Origin: CADEFQ01 sp050249415
Lineage (GTDB): Bacteria > Pseudomonadota > Gammaproteobacteria > Steroidobacterales > Steroidobacteraceae
DNA length: 64,000 bases
NCBI GenBank assembly: GCA_050249415.1
Contig: JBFWQO010000013.1
Coordinates: forward strand, 1 to 64,000
Direction: 5' to 3'
Under the pieces are notes generated by a model that saw only the letters and a list, made by a program, of their open reading frames with translations, did not search any database and was not told the DNA's origin. Every line of letters starts with the position of its first letter. The first letter of the stretch is position 1. A program made the translations under genes and the position numbers. This document shows positions 33,462 to 44,174 of the stretch, piece by piece.

Positions 33462-34780
33462 GCGGCCGCCCCGACGGAGGACCGGGCGGGCACGTCGGGC
33501 GCGCTCGAGGCGAGCTCGGCCGGGTCGAAGGCGAGCAGCCGGCGGTCGCGCACCATCGCGCGGCCGTTCACCCAGACATCGGTGACGGCGTCGCGCCCCG
33601 CGGCGAACACGATCGCGTCGGCTGGCTCACCGACCGGCTGGCAGGCGGGCGCCGACAGGTCGATGCAGACGAGATCGGCCGCTTTGCCCGGCGTGAGCGA
33701 CCCGATCTCGTGCGCGAGCCCGAGCGCCTGCGCGCCGCCGAGGGTCGCCATCCTGAGTGCATCGATCGCGCCGAGCGCCTGCGGGTCGTGCGTCGCAAGG
33801 CTCGCGAGGAGGCTCGCGGCCCGCGCTTCCGCGAGGAGGTCGAGCGCGCCGACGCTCGCCGCGCCGCCGGTGCCGAGCGCGACATTGACGCCCGCGGTGC
33901 GCAACGCGTCGACGGGGCAGATGCCGCTGCCGAGCCGCTGGTTCGATTGCGGGCAGTGCACGACCGAGATGCCGGTCCGCATCGCGAGGTCGACGTCATC
34001 GTCGGTGAGCCAGTTCATGTGCACGGCGGAAAAGCCGGGCCGCAGCAGCCCCTCGTCGGCGAGCCAGGTGAGGGGGCGGGCACCGTGGGCCGCGAGGCTG
34101 TCCTGCACCTCGGTCTGCGTCTCGTGCAGGTGCATGGCGAGCGGCGCGTCGAGCTGGTCGACCAGCCGGCGCAGGCGCACGAAGGTTGCGCGCGAAACCG
34201 CGTAGGGCGAGTGGGGCGCGAAGCACGGCAGGATCAGCGGATCGCCGCGGTATTCGTCCCACAGCCGCGCCGCCTTGTCGAGGTGCTCGTCGGCATCGGC
34301 CGCCCACGGTGTGCGCGCATCGACGATCGGCGCGCCGACGACGACGCGCAGGTGTCGCGCGCGCGCGAGGCGCGCGACTTCCTCGGGAAAGAAGTACATG
34401 TCGGCGAAGCAGGTGATGCCGGCCGCGAGCATCTCCGCCATCGCGAGCTGCGTGCCGCTCCTGACGAATTGCGCATTGACGCGGCGGCGCTCGAGCGGCC
34501 AGATGGTCTCGTTGAGCCACTGCATCAGCGGGCCACGGATCGGCAGGTGGCGCCACAGGCTCATCGCTGCATGCGTGTGCGCATTGACGAGCCCGGGCAG
34601 CAGCGCATGGTGCGGCCGCACGAGCCGCTCGCGCGGGGCGTAGCGCGCGGCGAGCGCGGAGGCATCGCCGAATCCGACGATGCGCCCGGCGTCGATCGCG
34701 ATAGCGGCGTGCGCGAGGACGGGTGCTGCGTCCATCGGCATGGCCCAGCGGGCCTCGATGAAAAGGTCGATCGGCTGCAT
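33458..34780 (-). CDS. MtaD-like amidohydrolase (TRZ/ATZ family) lacking the metal-binding Asp
   Basis: 440 residues from ATG 34780. Amidohydrolase motifs H68-x-H70 in LVNAHTHAAMSLWRHLPIRG, H219/E220 in AMHLHETQTEVQDS and H254 in SAVHMNWLTD are all present. The beta-8 motif is ALGTGGAASVG, with G305 where methylthioadenosine/SAH deaminases have the catalytic Asp (GTDGAASNN); the codon is GGC. The gene position beside ubiG and gyrA is that of mtaD in pseudomonads. The Asp loss predicts weak or altered activity. Probably leaderless from a TATAAT seven bases upstream. Confidence 0.85.
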   Translation of the reverse strand: MQPIDLFIEARWAMPMDAAPVLAHAAIAIDAGRIVGFGDASALAARYAPRERLVRPHHALLPGLVNAHTHAAMSLWRHLPIRGPLMQWLNETIWPLERRRVNAQFVRSGTQLAMAEMLAAGITCFADMYFFPEEVARLARARHLRVVVGAPIVDARTPWAADADEHLDKAARLWDEYRGDPLILPCFAPHSPYAVSRATFVRLRRLVDQLDAPLAMHLHETQTEVQDSLAAHGARPLTWLADEGLLRPGFSAVHMNWLTDDDVDLAMRTGISVVHCPQSNQRLGSGICPVDALRTAGVNVALGTGGAASVGALDLLAEARAASLLASLATHDPQALGAIDALRMATLGGAQALGLAHEIGSLTPGKAADLVCIDLSAPACQPVGEPADAIVFAAGRDAVTDVWVNGRAMVRDRRLLAFDPAELASSAPDVPARSSVGAAA

Positions 34781-34787
34781 CGCCGAA

Positions 34788-34793
34788 ATTATA
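34788..34793 (-). promoter_or_regulatory. -10 box of the mtaD-ubiG-mupP operon, leaderless
   Basis: Perfect TATAAT on the minus strand, 7 bases before the ATG at 34780, so the start codon would be at +1. No good -35 is seen. Confidence 0.6.
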
Positions 34794-34847
34794 TCGGGAG
34801 CGTCGGCCGGGTGCCCCGCCAATGCGCGGCGTAGCGCCCGCTTGTGG

Positions 34848-34853
34848 TAAAAT
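34848..34853 (+). promoter_or_regulatory. -10 box of gyrA, leaderless or nearly so
   Basis: TAAAAT followed by 9 bases (TCGCCGTTT) and the gyrA ATG. The predicted transcript has almost no leader and no ribosome-binding site. Confidence 0.5.
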
Positions 34854-34862
34854 TCGCCGTTT

Positions 34863-37454
<2,592 letters not shown>

Positions 37455-37460
37455 TAAAAT
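37455..37460 (+). promoter_or_regulatory. -10 box for serC
   Basis: TAAAAT begins right after the gyrA stop codon. Start near 37467 would leave a leader of about 37 bases before serC. -35 not evident. Confidence 0.45.
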
Positions 37461-37503
37461 CGCCGCGATCCTTTCGACCTCTCTGACCTCCGAAAGCGAG
37501 CTC

Positions 37504-38583
37504 GTGCGCGTATTCAATTTCGCCGCGGGGCCGGCCACATTGCCCCTCGAAGTCCTGGAACAGGCCCGATCGGAACTGACCGACTGGCGCGGCAGCGGCA
37601 TGTCGGTGATGGAAGTGAGCCACCGCAGCAAGGCGTTCGTCGCCGTGGCCGCCGAGGCCGAGGCGGACCTGCGGCAATTGCTCGCGATCCCGCGGGAGTA
37701 CAAGGTGCTGTTCCTGCAGGGTGGCGCCACCGGCCAGTTCGCAGCGATCCCGCAGAACCTCGCGGCGGCGGATTCGACCGTCGACTACGTCAATACCGGC
37801 GCCTGGTCGAAGAAGGCGATCGGTGAGGCGAAGCGCTACGCGACGGTGAATGTCGCGGCCGACGAGCAGGCGGGCAACTACAGCACCGTGCCGGCGGCCG
37901 GCGCGCTCAGGCTCACGCCGGGAGCCGCGTACGTGCACTACACGCCGAACGAGACGATCGGCGGCGTCGAGTTTCCGTACGTGCCCGATACGCGCGGCGT
38001 GCCGCTCGTCGCCGATTTCTCCTCGACGATCCTCTCGCGCCCGGTCGATGTGACGCGCTTCGGGCTGATCTACGCCGGCGCCCAGAAGAACATCGGCCCG
38101 TCCGGGCTGGTCGTCGTGATCGTGCGCGAAGACCTGCTCGGCAGGGCGCGGCCCGATACGCCGTCGGTGTGGAACTACAAGGAAATGGCGGACAACGGCT
38201 CGATGCTCAACACGCCGCCGACCTTCGGCTGGTACTTCGCCGGCCTCGTGTTCAAGTGGCTCCTGAAGCAGGGCGGGCTCGAGGGTATCGCCGCGCGCAA
38301 CCGCGCCAAGGCGGGGCGGCTCTACGACGCGATCGACGCGTCGGGGTACTACGCGAACCCGGTGGCGAAAGAGGCGCGCTCGTGGATGAACGTGCCGTTC
38401 ACGATTCCCGACACGGCGCTCGAGAAGACCTTCCTCGCGGAGGCCGCCGCGGCGGGGCTCGTGAATCTCGAGGGTCACCGCTCGGTCGGCGGCTTTCGCG
38501 CCTCGATCTACAACGCGATGCCCGCCGAGGGCGTCGATGCGCTCATCGCCTTCATGAAGGAGTTCCAGCGGCGCCACGGCTGA
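37504..38583 (+). CDS. serC: Phosphoserine aminotransferase
   Basis: 359 residues from GTG 37504. RVFNFAAGPATLPLEVLEQA is the standard SerC start; codons further upstream are not conserved. PLP Lys lies in IYAGAQKNIGPSGLVVV. Also HRSKAF near the start, NTPPTFGWYFAGLVFKWL, and the C-terminal GFRASIYNAMPAEGV. It makes phosphoserine and also acts in the vitamin B6 route. The gyrA-serC-pheA-hisC-aroA order is conserved in gammaproteobacteria. Twenty bases separate it from the phosphoglycerate dehydrogenase gene, the preceding enzyme in the pathway. Confidence 0.97.
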   Translation: MRVFNFAAGPATLPLEVLEQARSELTDWRGSGMSVMEVSHRSKAFVAVAAEAEADLRQLLAIPREYKVLFLQGGATGQFAAIPQNLAAADSTVDYVNTGAWSKKAIGEAKRYATVNVAADEQAGNYSTVPAAGALRLTPGAAYVHYTPNETIGGVEFPYVPDTRGVPLVADFSSTILSRPVDVTRFGLIYAGAQKNIGPSGLVVVIVREDLLGRARPDTPSVWNYKEMADNGSMLNTPPTFGWYFAGLVFKWLLKQGGLEGIAARNRAKAGRLYDAIDASGYYANPVAKEARSWMNVPFTIPDTALEKTFLAEAAAAGLVNLEGHRSVGGFRASIYNAMPAEGVDALIAFMKEFQRRHG

Positions 38584-38602
38584 GGCCGCCCGCGATACGT
38601 AC

Positions 38603-39772
38603 ATGACATTCCGGATCCAGACACTGAACAACATCAGCGTGAAAGGCCTCGAGCGCCTGCCGCGCGACCGTTACGAAATCGCCGCCGACATCGCGCGGCC
38701 CGACGCGTTGCTCGTGCGCTCGGCCGACATGCACTCGCTCGCGATTCCCGACAGCGTGCTCGCGGTGGGCCGCGCGGGCGCCGGCGTCAACAACATCCCG
38801 GTGGCGGCGCTCGCGAAGCGCGGCGTGCCGGTGTTCAACTCGCCGGGGGCGAACGCCAACGCGGTCAAGGAACTCGTGATCGCCGGCATGCTGATCGCCG
38901 CGCGCAACGTCTGCGCCGCGTGGGACTTCGCCCGCCGCACGCAGGGCGACGACAAGGCGATCGACGCAGCGGTCGAGAAGGGCAAGAAACAGTTCGTCGG
39001 CTTCGAGCTCCCGGGACGCACCCTCGGCGTCGTCGGGCTCGGCGCGATCGGCGTCGAGGTCGCCAATTCTGCGCTGGCGCTCGGCATGCGGGTGCTCGGC
39101 TACGACCCGCAGATCACCGTGCAGCGCGCGTGGCAGCTGTCGTCGAACGTCGAGCAGGCGTTGTCGCTCGACGACCTGTTCGCGCGCGCCGACCTCGTGA
39201 CCGTGCACGTGCCGCTGAACGGTGAGACGCGCGGCCTCGTCAACGAGCCCCGCCTCGCGCTGATGAAGCCGGGCGGCGTGGTGCTGAATTTCGCGCGGGC
39301 GCCGATCGTGGACGACGCCGCGGTGCTCGCCTCGCTCGATGCGAACCACCTGCGCGCCTACGTGTGCGACTTCCCGAACAATGCCCTCAAGGACCACGCG
39401 AAGGTCGTCACGCTGCCGCATCTCGGGGCCTCGACCGGCGAGGCCGAGGAGAACTGCGCGGTGATGGTCGCCGAAACCCTGCGCGATTTCCTCGAGAACG
39501 GCAACCTGCGCAACTGCGTCAATTTCCCGGAGTCGGTGCTGCCGCGCGTGCCCGGCACGTCACGGCTCGCGATCGCCAACAGCAACGTACCGAACATGGT
39601 CGGCCAGATCTCGACCTGCCTCGCGGAGGCGAAGCTCAACATCGCCGACCTGCTGAACAAGTCGCGCGGCGAGTACGCCTACACGCTGATCGACGCCGAC
39701 GGATCGGTACCGGCCGACGTGCTGGCGCGCATTCGCGCGATCGACGGAGTATTGTCGGCGCGCGTCGTCTGA
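38603..39772 (+). CDS. serA: D-3-phosphoglycerate dehydrogenase, short ACT-containing type
   Basis: 389 residues. The NAD motif is VVGLGAIGVEVANSALALGM near residue 140. Catalytic Arg lies in LNFARAPIVDD and His in TLPHLGASTGEAEE; the segment normally holding the catalytic Glu reads VCDFPNNAL, as in the DFP-type short PGDHs. The ACT domain starts near residue 318 (NVPNMVGQISTCLAEAKLNI). It converts 3-phosphoglycerate to phosphohydroxypyruvate. Sitting directly after serC it makes a two-gene serine unit inserted before pheA. Confidence 0.92.
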   Translation: MTFRIQTLNNISVKGLERLPRDRYEIAADIARPDALLVRSADMHSLAIPDSVLAVGRAGAGVNNIPVAALAKRGVPVFNSPGANANAVKELVIAGMLIAARNVCAAWDFARRTQGDDKAIDAAVEKGKKQFVGFELPGRTLGVVGLGAIGVEVANSALALGMRVLGYDPQITVQRAWQLSSNVEQALSLDDLFARADLVTVHVPLNGETRGLVNEPRLALMKPGGVVLNFARAPIVDDAAVLASLDANHLRAYVCDFPNNALKDHAKVVTLPHLGASTGEAEENCAVMVAETLRDFLENGNLRNCVNFPESVLPRVPGTSRLAIANSNVPNMVGQISTCLAEAKLNIADLLNKSRGEYAYTLIDADGSVPADVLARIRAIDGVLSARVV

Positions 39773-39787
39773 CGCAGGGGGGTCCGG

Positions 39788-40903
39788 ATGGCTCGGCGGG
39801 CGAAGTCGAAGGACGGCGGGAGCGGGGCGCTCGAGGCGGTGCGGCGCCGCATCGACACGATCGATGCGGGCATCCACGCGCTGATCAACGAGCGCGCGGG
39901 GCTCGCGCAACAGGTCGGCATCTCGAAGCACAAGGAAGGGCGCACGGTCGATTTCTACCGGCCGGAACGCGAGGCGCAGGTGCTGCGGCTCGCGCTCGAG
40001 CGCAACAAGGGGCCATTGCGCGACGAGGAAGTCCTCAGGCTCTTCCGCGAGATCATGTCGGCCTGCCTCGCGCAGCAGCAGCCACTCAAGGTGGCCTTCC
40101 TCGGGCCGGAAGGCACGTTCACGCAGGCGGCGGTGCTCAAGCACTTCGGCCACTCCGTGCGCGCGCTCGCGCTCGCCTCGATCGACGAGGTATTCCACGA
40201 GGTCGAGGCCGGCAACGCCGATTTCGGCGTCGTGCCGATCGAGAATTCGAGCGAAGGCACGGTCAGTTACACGCTCGACCGCTTCCTCGGCTCGCCGCTG
40301 CACATCTGCGGCGAGGTGGAGTTGCGCATCCGCCAGTTCCTGATGGGGCGCATGGCGGGGCTGGCGCGCGTCAAGCGCATCTGCTCCCATCCGCAGTCGC
40401 TCGCGCAGTGCCGCGAGTGGCTGCGGGAGCACCTGCCGGACGTCGATCTCGTGCCGGTCGCGAGCAATGCGGAGGGCGCGCGGCGGGCCCGCGACGAGAA
40501 GGACACCGCGGCCATCGCCGGGGAAACCGCCGCGGAGGTGTACGGGCTCACGGTGCTCGCGGCCGACATCGAGGACCGGCCCGACAACACGACACGCTTC
40601 TTCGTGATCGGGCGCAAGCTCTTTCCGCCGAGCGGTGCGGACCGCACGAGCCTCATCGTCTCGGGCAGCCACACCGACGCGCCCGGCGCGCTCTACCGGC
40701 TGCTCGAGCCGCTCGCGAAGCACCGGATCAACGTCACGCGCATCGAGTCGCGCCCGTCGGGCAAGCGCAAGTGGGACTACGTGTTCTTCCTCGACATCGA
40801 AGGGCACGCCGCCGAGCCGCGCATCGCGAAGGCGCTCGCGAACCTGAAGCAGCGCGCATCGCTCTTTCGGGTGCTCGGCGCCTATCCGCGGGCGGTGCAG
40901 TGA
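39788..40903 (+). CDS. pheA: Bifunctional chorismate mutase / prephenate dehydratase
   Basis: 371 residues. AroQ chorismate mutase covers about residues 10-95 (VRRRIDTIDAGIHALINERA, then QQVGISKHK). Prephenate dehydratase follows (VAFLGPEGTFTQAAVLKHFG, FGVVPIENSSEGTVSYTLD, with the TRFFVIG motif). A C-terminal ACT domain (ESRPSGKRKWDYVFFLDIEG) is the Phe-feedback site. It commits chorismate to phenylalanine. In the conserved serC-pheA-hisC-aroA run. A short basic N-terminal extension is the only addition. Confidence 0.97.
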   Translation: MARRAKSKDGGSGALEAVRRRIDTIDAGIHALINERAGLAQQVGISKHKEGRTVDFYRPEREAQVLRLALERNKGPLRDEEVLRLFREIMSACLAQQQPLKVAFLGPEGTFTQAAVLKHFGHSVRALALASIDEVFHEVEAGNADFGVVPIENSSEGTVSYTLDRFLGSPLHICGEVELRIRQFLMGRMAGLARVKRICSHPQSLAQCREWLREHLPDVDLVPVASNAEGARRARDEKDTAAIAGETAAEVYGLTVLAADIEDRPDNTTRFFVIGRKLFPPSGADRTSLIVSGSHTDAPGALYRLLEPLAKHRINVTRIESRPSGKRKWDYVFFLDIEGHAAEPRIAKALANLKQRASLFRVLGAYPRAVQ

Positions 40904-40910
40904 GCGCGCG

Positions 40911-42053
40911 ATGAGCCGCGAGCACCCCGCCGAATTCGCCAGCGCGAGCGTGCGCGGCATCGCGCCGTACACGCCCGGCAAGCCGGTCGATGAACTCGCG
41001 CGCGAGCTCGGGCTCGCCGACATCGTGAAGCTCGCGTCGAACGAGAACCCGCTCGGCGCGAGCCCGGCGGCGCTCGCGGCGATGCAGGCGGCGCTCCCGG
41101 AGTCCTGGGTCTACCCCGACGGCAGCGGGCATGCGCTGAAGCAGGCGCTCGCGGCGCGCTTGCGGGTCGCCCCCGCGCAGCTGACCCTCGGCAACGGTTC
41201 GAACGACGTGCTCGTGCTGCTCGCGGAGGCCTTCCTGTCGCCGGGCACGGATGCGGTGATGTCGCAATATTGCTTCGCGGTCTATCCCCTCGCGGTGCAG
41301 GCGACGGGCGCCCGCCTGGTCGCGGTGCCCGCGCATCCCGCCTCGCACGCGACGATGCCGCTCGGCCACGACCTCGATGCGATGCTCGCCGCGGTGACCC
41401 CCGCCACGCGGCTCGTGTTCATCGCGAACCCGAACAACCCGACCGGAACCTGGGTGTCGGCGGCGGCGCTCGAGGCGTTCATTGCGCGGGTCCCCGCGGG
41501 CGCGCTCGTCGTGCTCGACGAGGCGTACTTCGAGTACGCGGTCGATGCCGGTTGCGGCGACGGCATCGCGTGGCTCGCGCGCTACCCGAACCTCGTCGTC
41601 GTGCGCACGTTCTCCAAGGCTTACGGACTCGCGGCGCTGCGCGTCGGCTTCGCGGCGAGCCACCCGGAAGTCGCCGACGTGCTGAACCGCATCCGCCAGC
41701 CCTTCAACGTGAACTCGCTCGCGCTCGCAGGCGCGCGCGCGGCACTCGCGGATCGCGACCACGTCGGCCGCGCGGTCGCGCTCGTCGCCGCGGAGCGACC
41801 GCGTCTCGCGCAGGGGCTCGTCGCGCGCGGCTTCACCGTGCTGCCGTCGGCCGGCAACTTCGTGCTCACCGGCTGCGGCGAGGCCGCGCGCGCGGCGGCA
41901 CTCAATGAGTTCCTGTTGCGCCAGGGTGTCATCGTGCGGCCGGTCGGCAACTACGGGCTCGCGCAGTACCTGCGCATCACGGTCGGGCGCGAATCGGACC
42001 ACACGCGCCTGCTCGCCGCGATCGATGCCTGGCTCGCGGGCGGCGCGCGTTGA
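40911..42053 (+). CDS. hisC: Histidinol-phosphate aminotransferase
   Basis: 380 residues, class II aminotransferase. PLP Lys in TFSKAYGLAALRVGFAASH, with LASNENPLGASPAALAA, NPNNPTGTWVSAAALEAF and VLDEAYFEYA. The paralog placed between pheA and aroA is called HisC2 in pseudomonads and can also serve in aromatic amino-acid transamination, so phenylalanine/tyrosine activity is possible. Stop overlaps the aroA start by TTGA. Confidence 0.95.
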   Translation: MSREHPAEFASASVRGIAPYTPGKPVDELARELGLADIVKLASNENPLGASPAALAAMQAALPESWVYPDGSGHALKQALAARLRVAPAQLTLGNGSNDVLVLLAEAFLSPGTDAVMSQYCFAVYPLAVQATGARLVAVPAHPASHATMPLGHDLDAMLAAVTPATRLVFIANPNNPTGTWVSAAALEAFIARVPAGALVVLDEAYFEYAVDAGCGDGIAWLARYPNLVVVRTFSKAYGLAALRVGFAASHPEVADVLNRIRQPFNVNSLALAGARAALADRDHVGRAVALVAAERPRLAQGLVARGFTVLPSAGNFVLTGCGEAARAAALNEFLLRQGVIVRPVGNYGLAQYLRITVGRESDHTRLLAAIDAWLAGGAR

Positions 42054-43351
42054 GCGGCGGTGTGGCGCGCTATCGGGTCGAGCCTGCGCGGCGGGTGGCC
42101 GGCGAGATCGTGGTGCCCGGCGACAAGTCGATCTCGCACCGCGCGCTGATGCTCGGCGGCATTGCCGAGGGGCGCACCGGGATCGCGGGCTTCCTGCCGA
42201 GCGAGGATTGCCACGCCACGCTCGCCGCGCTGCGCGCGATGGGCGTCGCGATCGAGCGGCATTCGGATACGCGGCTGTCGGTCGAGGGCGTCGGCGCGCG
42301 GGGGCTGTCCGCCCCCGCCCACGTGCTCGACATGGGCAACTCCGGTACCGCGATGCGCCTGTTCATGGGCCTTCTCGCCGGGCAGCGGTTTCGCGCGACC
42401 CTCACCGGCGACGCCTCGTTGGTCCGCCGGCCGATGGAGCGTGTCGCGCAGCCGTTGCGCGCCATGGGCGCAGGCATCGCCACGCGGGACGGCAAGCCAC
42501 CGGTCGAAGTGACGGGCGCGCCGCTCGTCGCGATCGACTATGCGCTCCCGGTGCCGAGCGCGCAGGTGAAGTCCGCGATCCTGCTCGCCGGCCTGTATGC
42601 CGAGGGAACGACCCGCGTCACCGAACCCGCACCGACGCGCGATCATACGGAACGCATGCTGCGCGGCTTCGGCGTCGAGGTGCGCCGGCAGGGCGCCGTC
42701 GCGCAGATCGACGGCGGCCAGCGACTCGCCGCGACACACATCGACGTGCCGGGCGACATTTCATCGGCGGCGTTCTTCCTCGTCGCGGGCTGCCTCGCGG
42801 CGCACGAGGCGCTCGTGTTGCGCAATGTCGGCATCAACCCGACCCGTACCGGCATCCTCGATATCCTGCGCCTGATGGGGGCCGACATCCGCGTCGAGAA
42901 CGCGCGCGAGAGCGGCGGCGAGCCGAGCGCCGATCTCGTCGTGCGCGCGAGCGCGCTCGTGGGTGTCCGCATCCCGGAGGCCCTAGTGCCGCTCGCGATC
43001 GACGAGTTCCCGGTGCTGTTCATCGCGGCGGCGGCCGCGAAGGGCGTCACCGAGCTGCGGGGGGCAGGGGAACTGCGCGTCAAGGAGACCGACCGGCTCG
43101 CCGCCATGGCCGCAGGGCTCGGCCGGCTCGGCGTGCGACACGAATTGCTGCCCGACGGCATCCGCATCGAGGGCGGGCCCCTCGGCGGGGGCACGATCGA
43201 CAGCCACGGCGATCACCGGATCGCGATGGCGTTCGCGGTCGCGAGCCTGCGGGCCGGGGGCCCGCTCGAGATCCTGGACGTCGCCAATGTCGCCACCTCG
43301 TTCCCGAACTTCGTGCCGCTCGCGCGCGCTGCCGGACTCGCCATTTCGTAG
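42050..43351 (+). CDS. aroA: 3-phosphoshikimate 1-carboxyvinyltransferase (EPSP synthase)
   Basis: 433 residues if TTG 42050 (overlapping hisC by TTGA) is the start; GTG 42062 is an alternative. VPGDKSISHRALMLGGIAEG and LDMGNSGTAMRLFMGLLAGQ bind shikimate-3-phosphate and PEP. Then DEFPVLFIAAAAAKG, VKETDRLAAMAAGL and SHGDHRIAMAFAVASL. It performs the penultimate step to chorismate and is the glyphosate target class I/II enzyme; the variant class was not assigned. Followed by cmk after 9 bases. Confidence 0.95.
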   Translation: MSGGVARYRVEPARRVAGEIVVPGDKSISHRALMLGGIAEGRTGIAGFLPSEDCHATLAALRAMGVAIERHSDTRLSVEGVGARGLSAPAHVLDMGNSGTAMRLFMGLLAGQRFRATLTGDASLVRRPMERVAQPLRAMGAGIATRDGKPPVEVTGAPLVAIDYALPVPSAQVKSAILLAGLYAEGTTRVTEPAPTRDHTERMLRGFGVEVRRQGAVAQIDGGQRLAATHIDVPGDISSAAFFLVAGCLAAHEALVLRNVGINPTRTGILDILRLMGADIRVENARESGGEPSADLVVRASALVGVRIPEALVPLAIDEFPVLFIAAAAAKGVTELRGAGELRVKETDRLAAMAAGLGRLGVRHELLPDGIRIEGGPLGGGTIDSHGDHRIAMAFAVASLRAGGPLEILDVANVATSFPNFVPLARAAGLAIS

Positions 43352-43360
43352 GATGTGCGC

Positions 43361-44053
43361 ATGGATGCGACGCAGGCCGCCCCGGTAGTCACGATCGACG
43401 GCCCGAGCGGTTCGGGCAAGGGCACGGTGAGCCGCGGGGTCGCGCGGCGCATCGGCTGGCACTTGCTCGACAGTGGAGCCCTGTACCGCCTCGTCGCGCT
43501 GTCCGGGCGCTTGCAGGGTGTCCCCGCGGGCGACATGGCGGGCCATGCGGCGCTCGCCCGTGCCATGGATGTCGAGTTCGGGACGGACGAGCGGGGTGCC
43601 GAGCAGATCCGCCTCGGCGGGGTCGATGTCACGGCGGACGTGCGTTCGGAAGAGACGGGCCAGGGTGCGTCGCGCGTGGCGGCCTCCGCACCTGTCCGGG
43701 ACGCCCTGATCGAGCGCCAGCGGGCCTTCGCCCGAGCCCCGGGCCTGGTGGCGGACGGTCGGGACATGGGCACCGTGATCTTCCCGGCGGCCCGCCTCAA
43801 GATCTACCTCACCGCCACGGCCGAAGAGCGGGCGCTGAGGCGCTATAAGCAGTTGAAAGAAAAGGGGTCTGGTGCTAACCTCGCCGCCCTTTCGCGTGAG
43901 ATAGCCGAACGGGACCAGCGTGATTCGACCCGCGAGGTCGCGCCGCTGAAGCCTGCGCACGACGCCCGCATCATCGACTCGACCGGCATGAACATTGCCC
44001 AGGTGGTCGAAGCGGTGCTCGCGGCGGGACGGGCGCAGGGACTGTGGGGCTGA
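43361..44053 (+). CDS. cmk: Cytidylate kinase
   Basis: 230 residues from ATG 43361, eight bases after an AGGA; GTG 43355 is also in frame. P-loop GPSGSGKGTVSRGVARRIG near the start, then LDSGALYRLVAL, VRSEETGQGASRVAA, DGRDMGTVIFPAARLKIYLT and the C-terminal RDQRDSTREVAPLKPAHDAR. It phosphorylates CMP and dCMP. The cmk-rpsA-ihfB order is conserved. A terminator follows, before rpsA. Confidence 0.96.
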   Translation: MDATQAAPVVTIDGPSGSGKGTVSRGVARRIGWHLLDSGALYRLVALSGRLQGVPAGDMAGHAALARAMDVEFGTDERGAEQIRLGGVDVTADVRSEETGQGASRVAASAPVRDALIERQRAFARAPGLVADGRDMGTVIFPAARLKIYLTATAEERALRRYKQLKEKGSGANLAALSREIAERDQRDSTREVAPLKPAHDARIIDSTGMNIAQVVEAVLAAGRAQGLWG

Positions 44054-44074
44054 TCGCGCGCGGAATTACCAGCG

Positions 44075-44100
44075 GCGCCGCCGGATGCGGTGCTTTTTTT
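44075..44100 (+). terminator. Intrinsic terminator or attenuator between cmk and rpsA
   Basis: Stem GCGCCGC (44075-44081) with GCGGTGC (44087-44093), one G-T pair, loop CGGAT, followed by seven T. It separates the aroA-cmk transcript from rpsA, where S1 controls its own translation. Confidence 0.8.
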
Positions 44101-44174
44101 AGGTTTCCCCAGGGTTCAGGGACGAGCCGGGGTGTGACAGCGCGGCATGTCCGCGCCGCAAGGACATCATTTCA

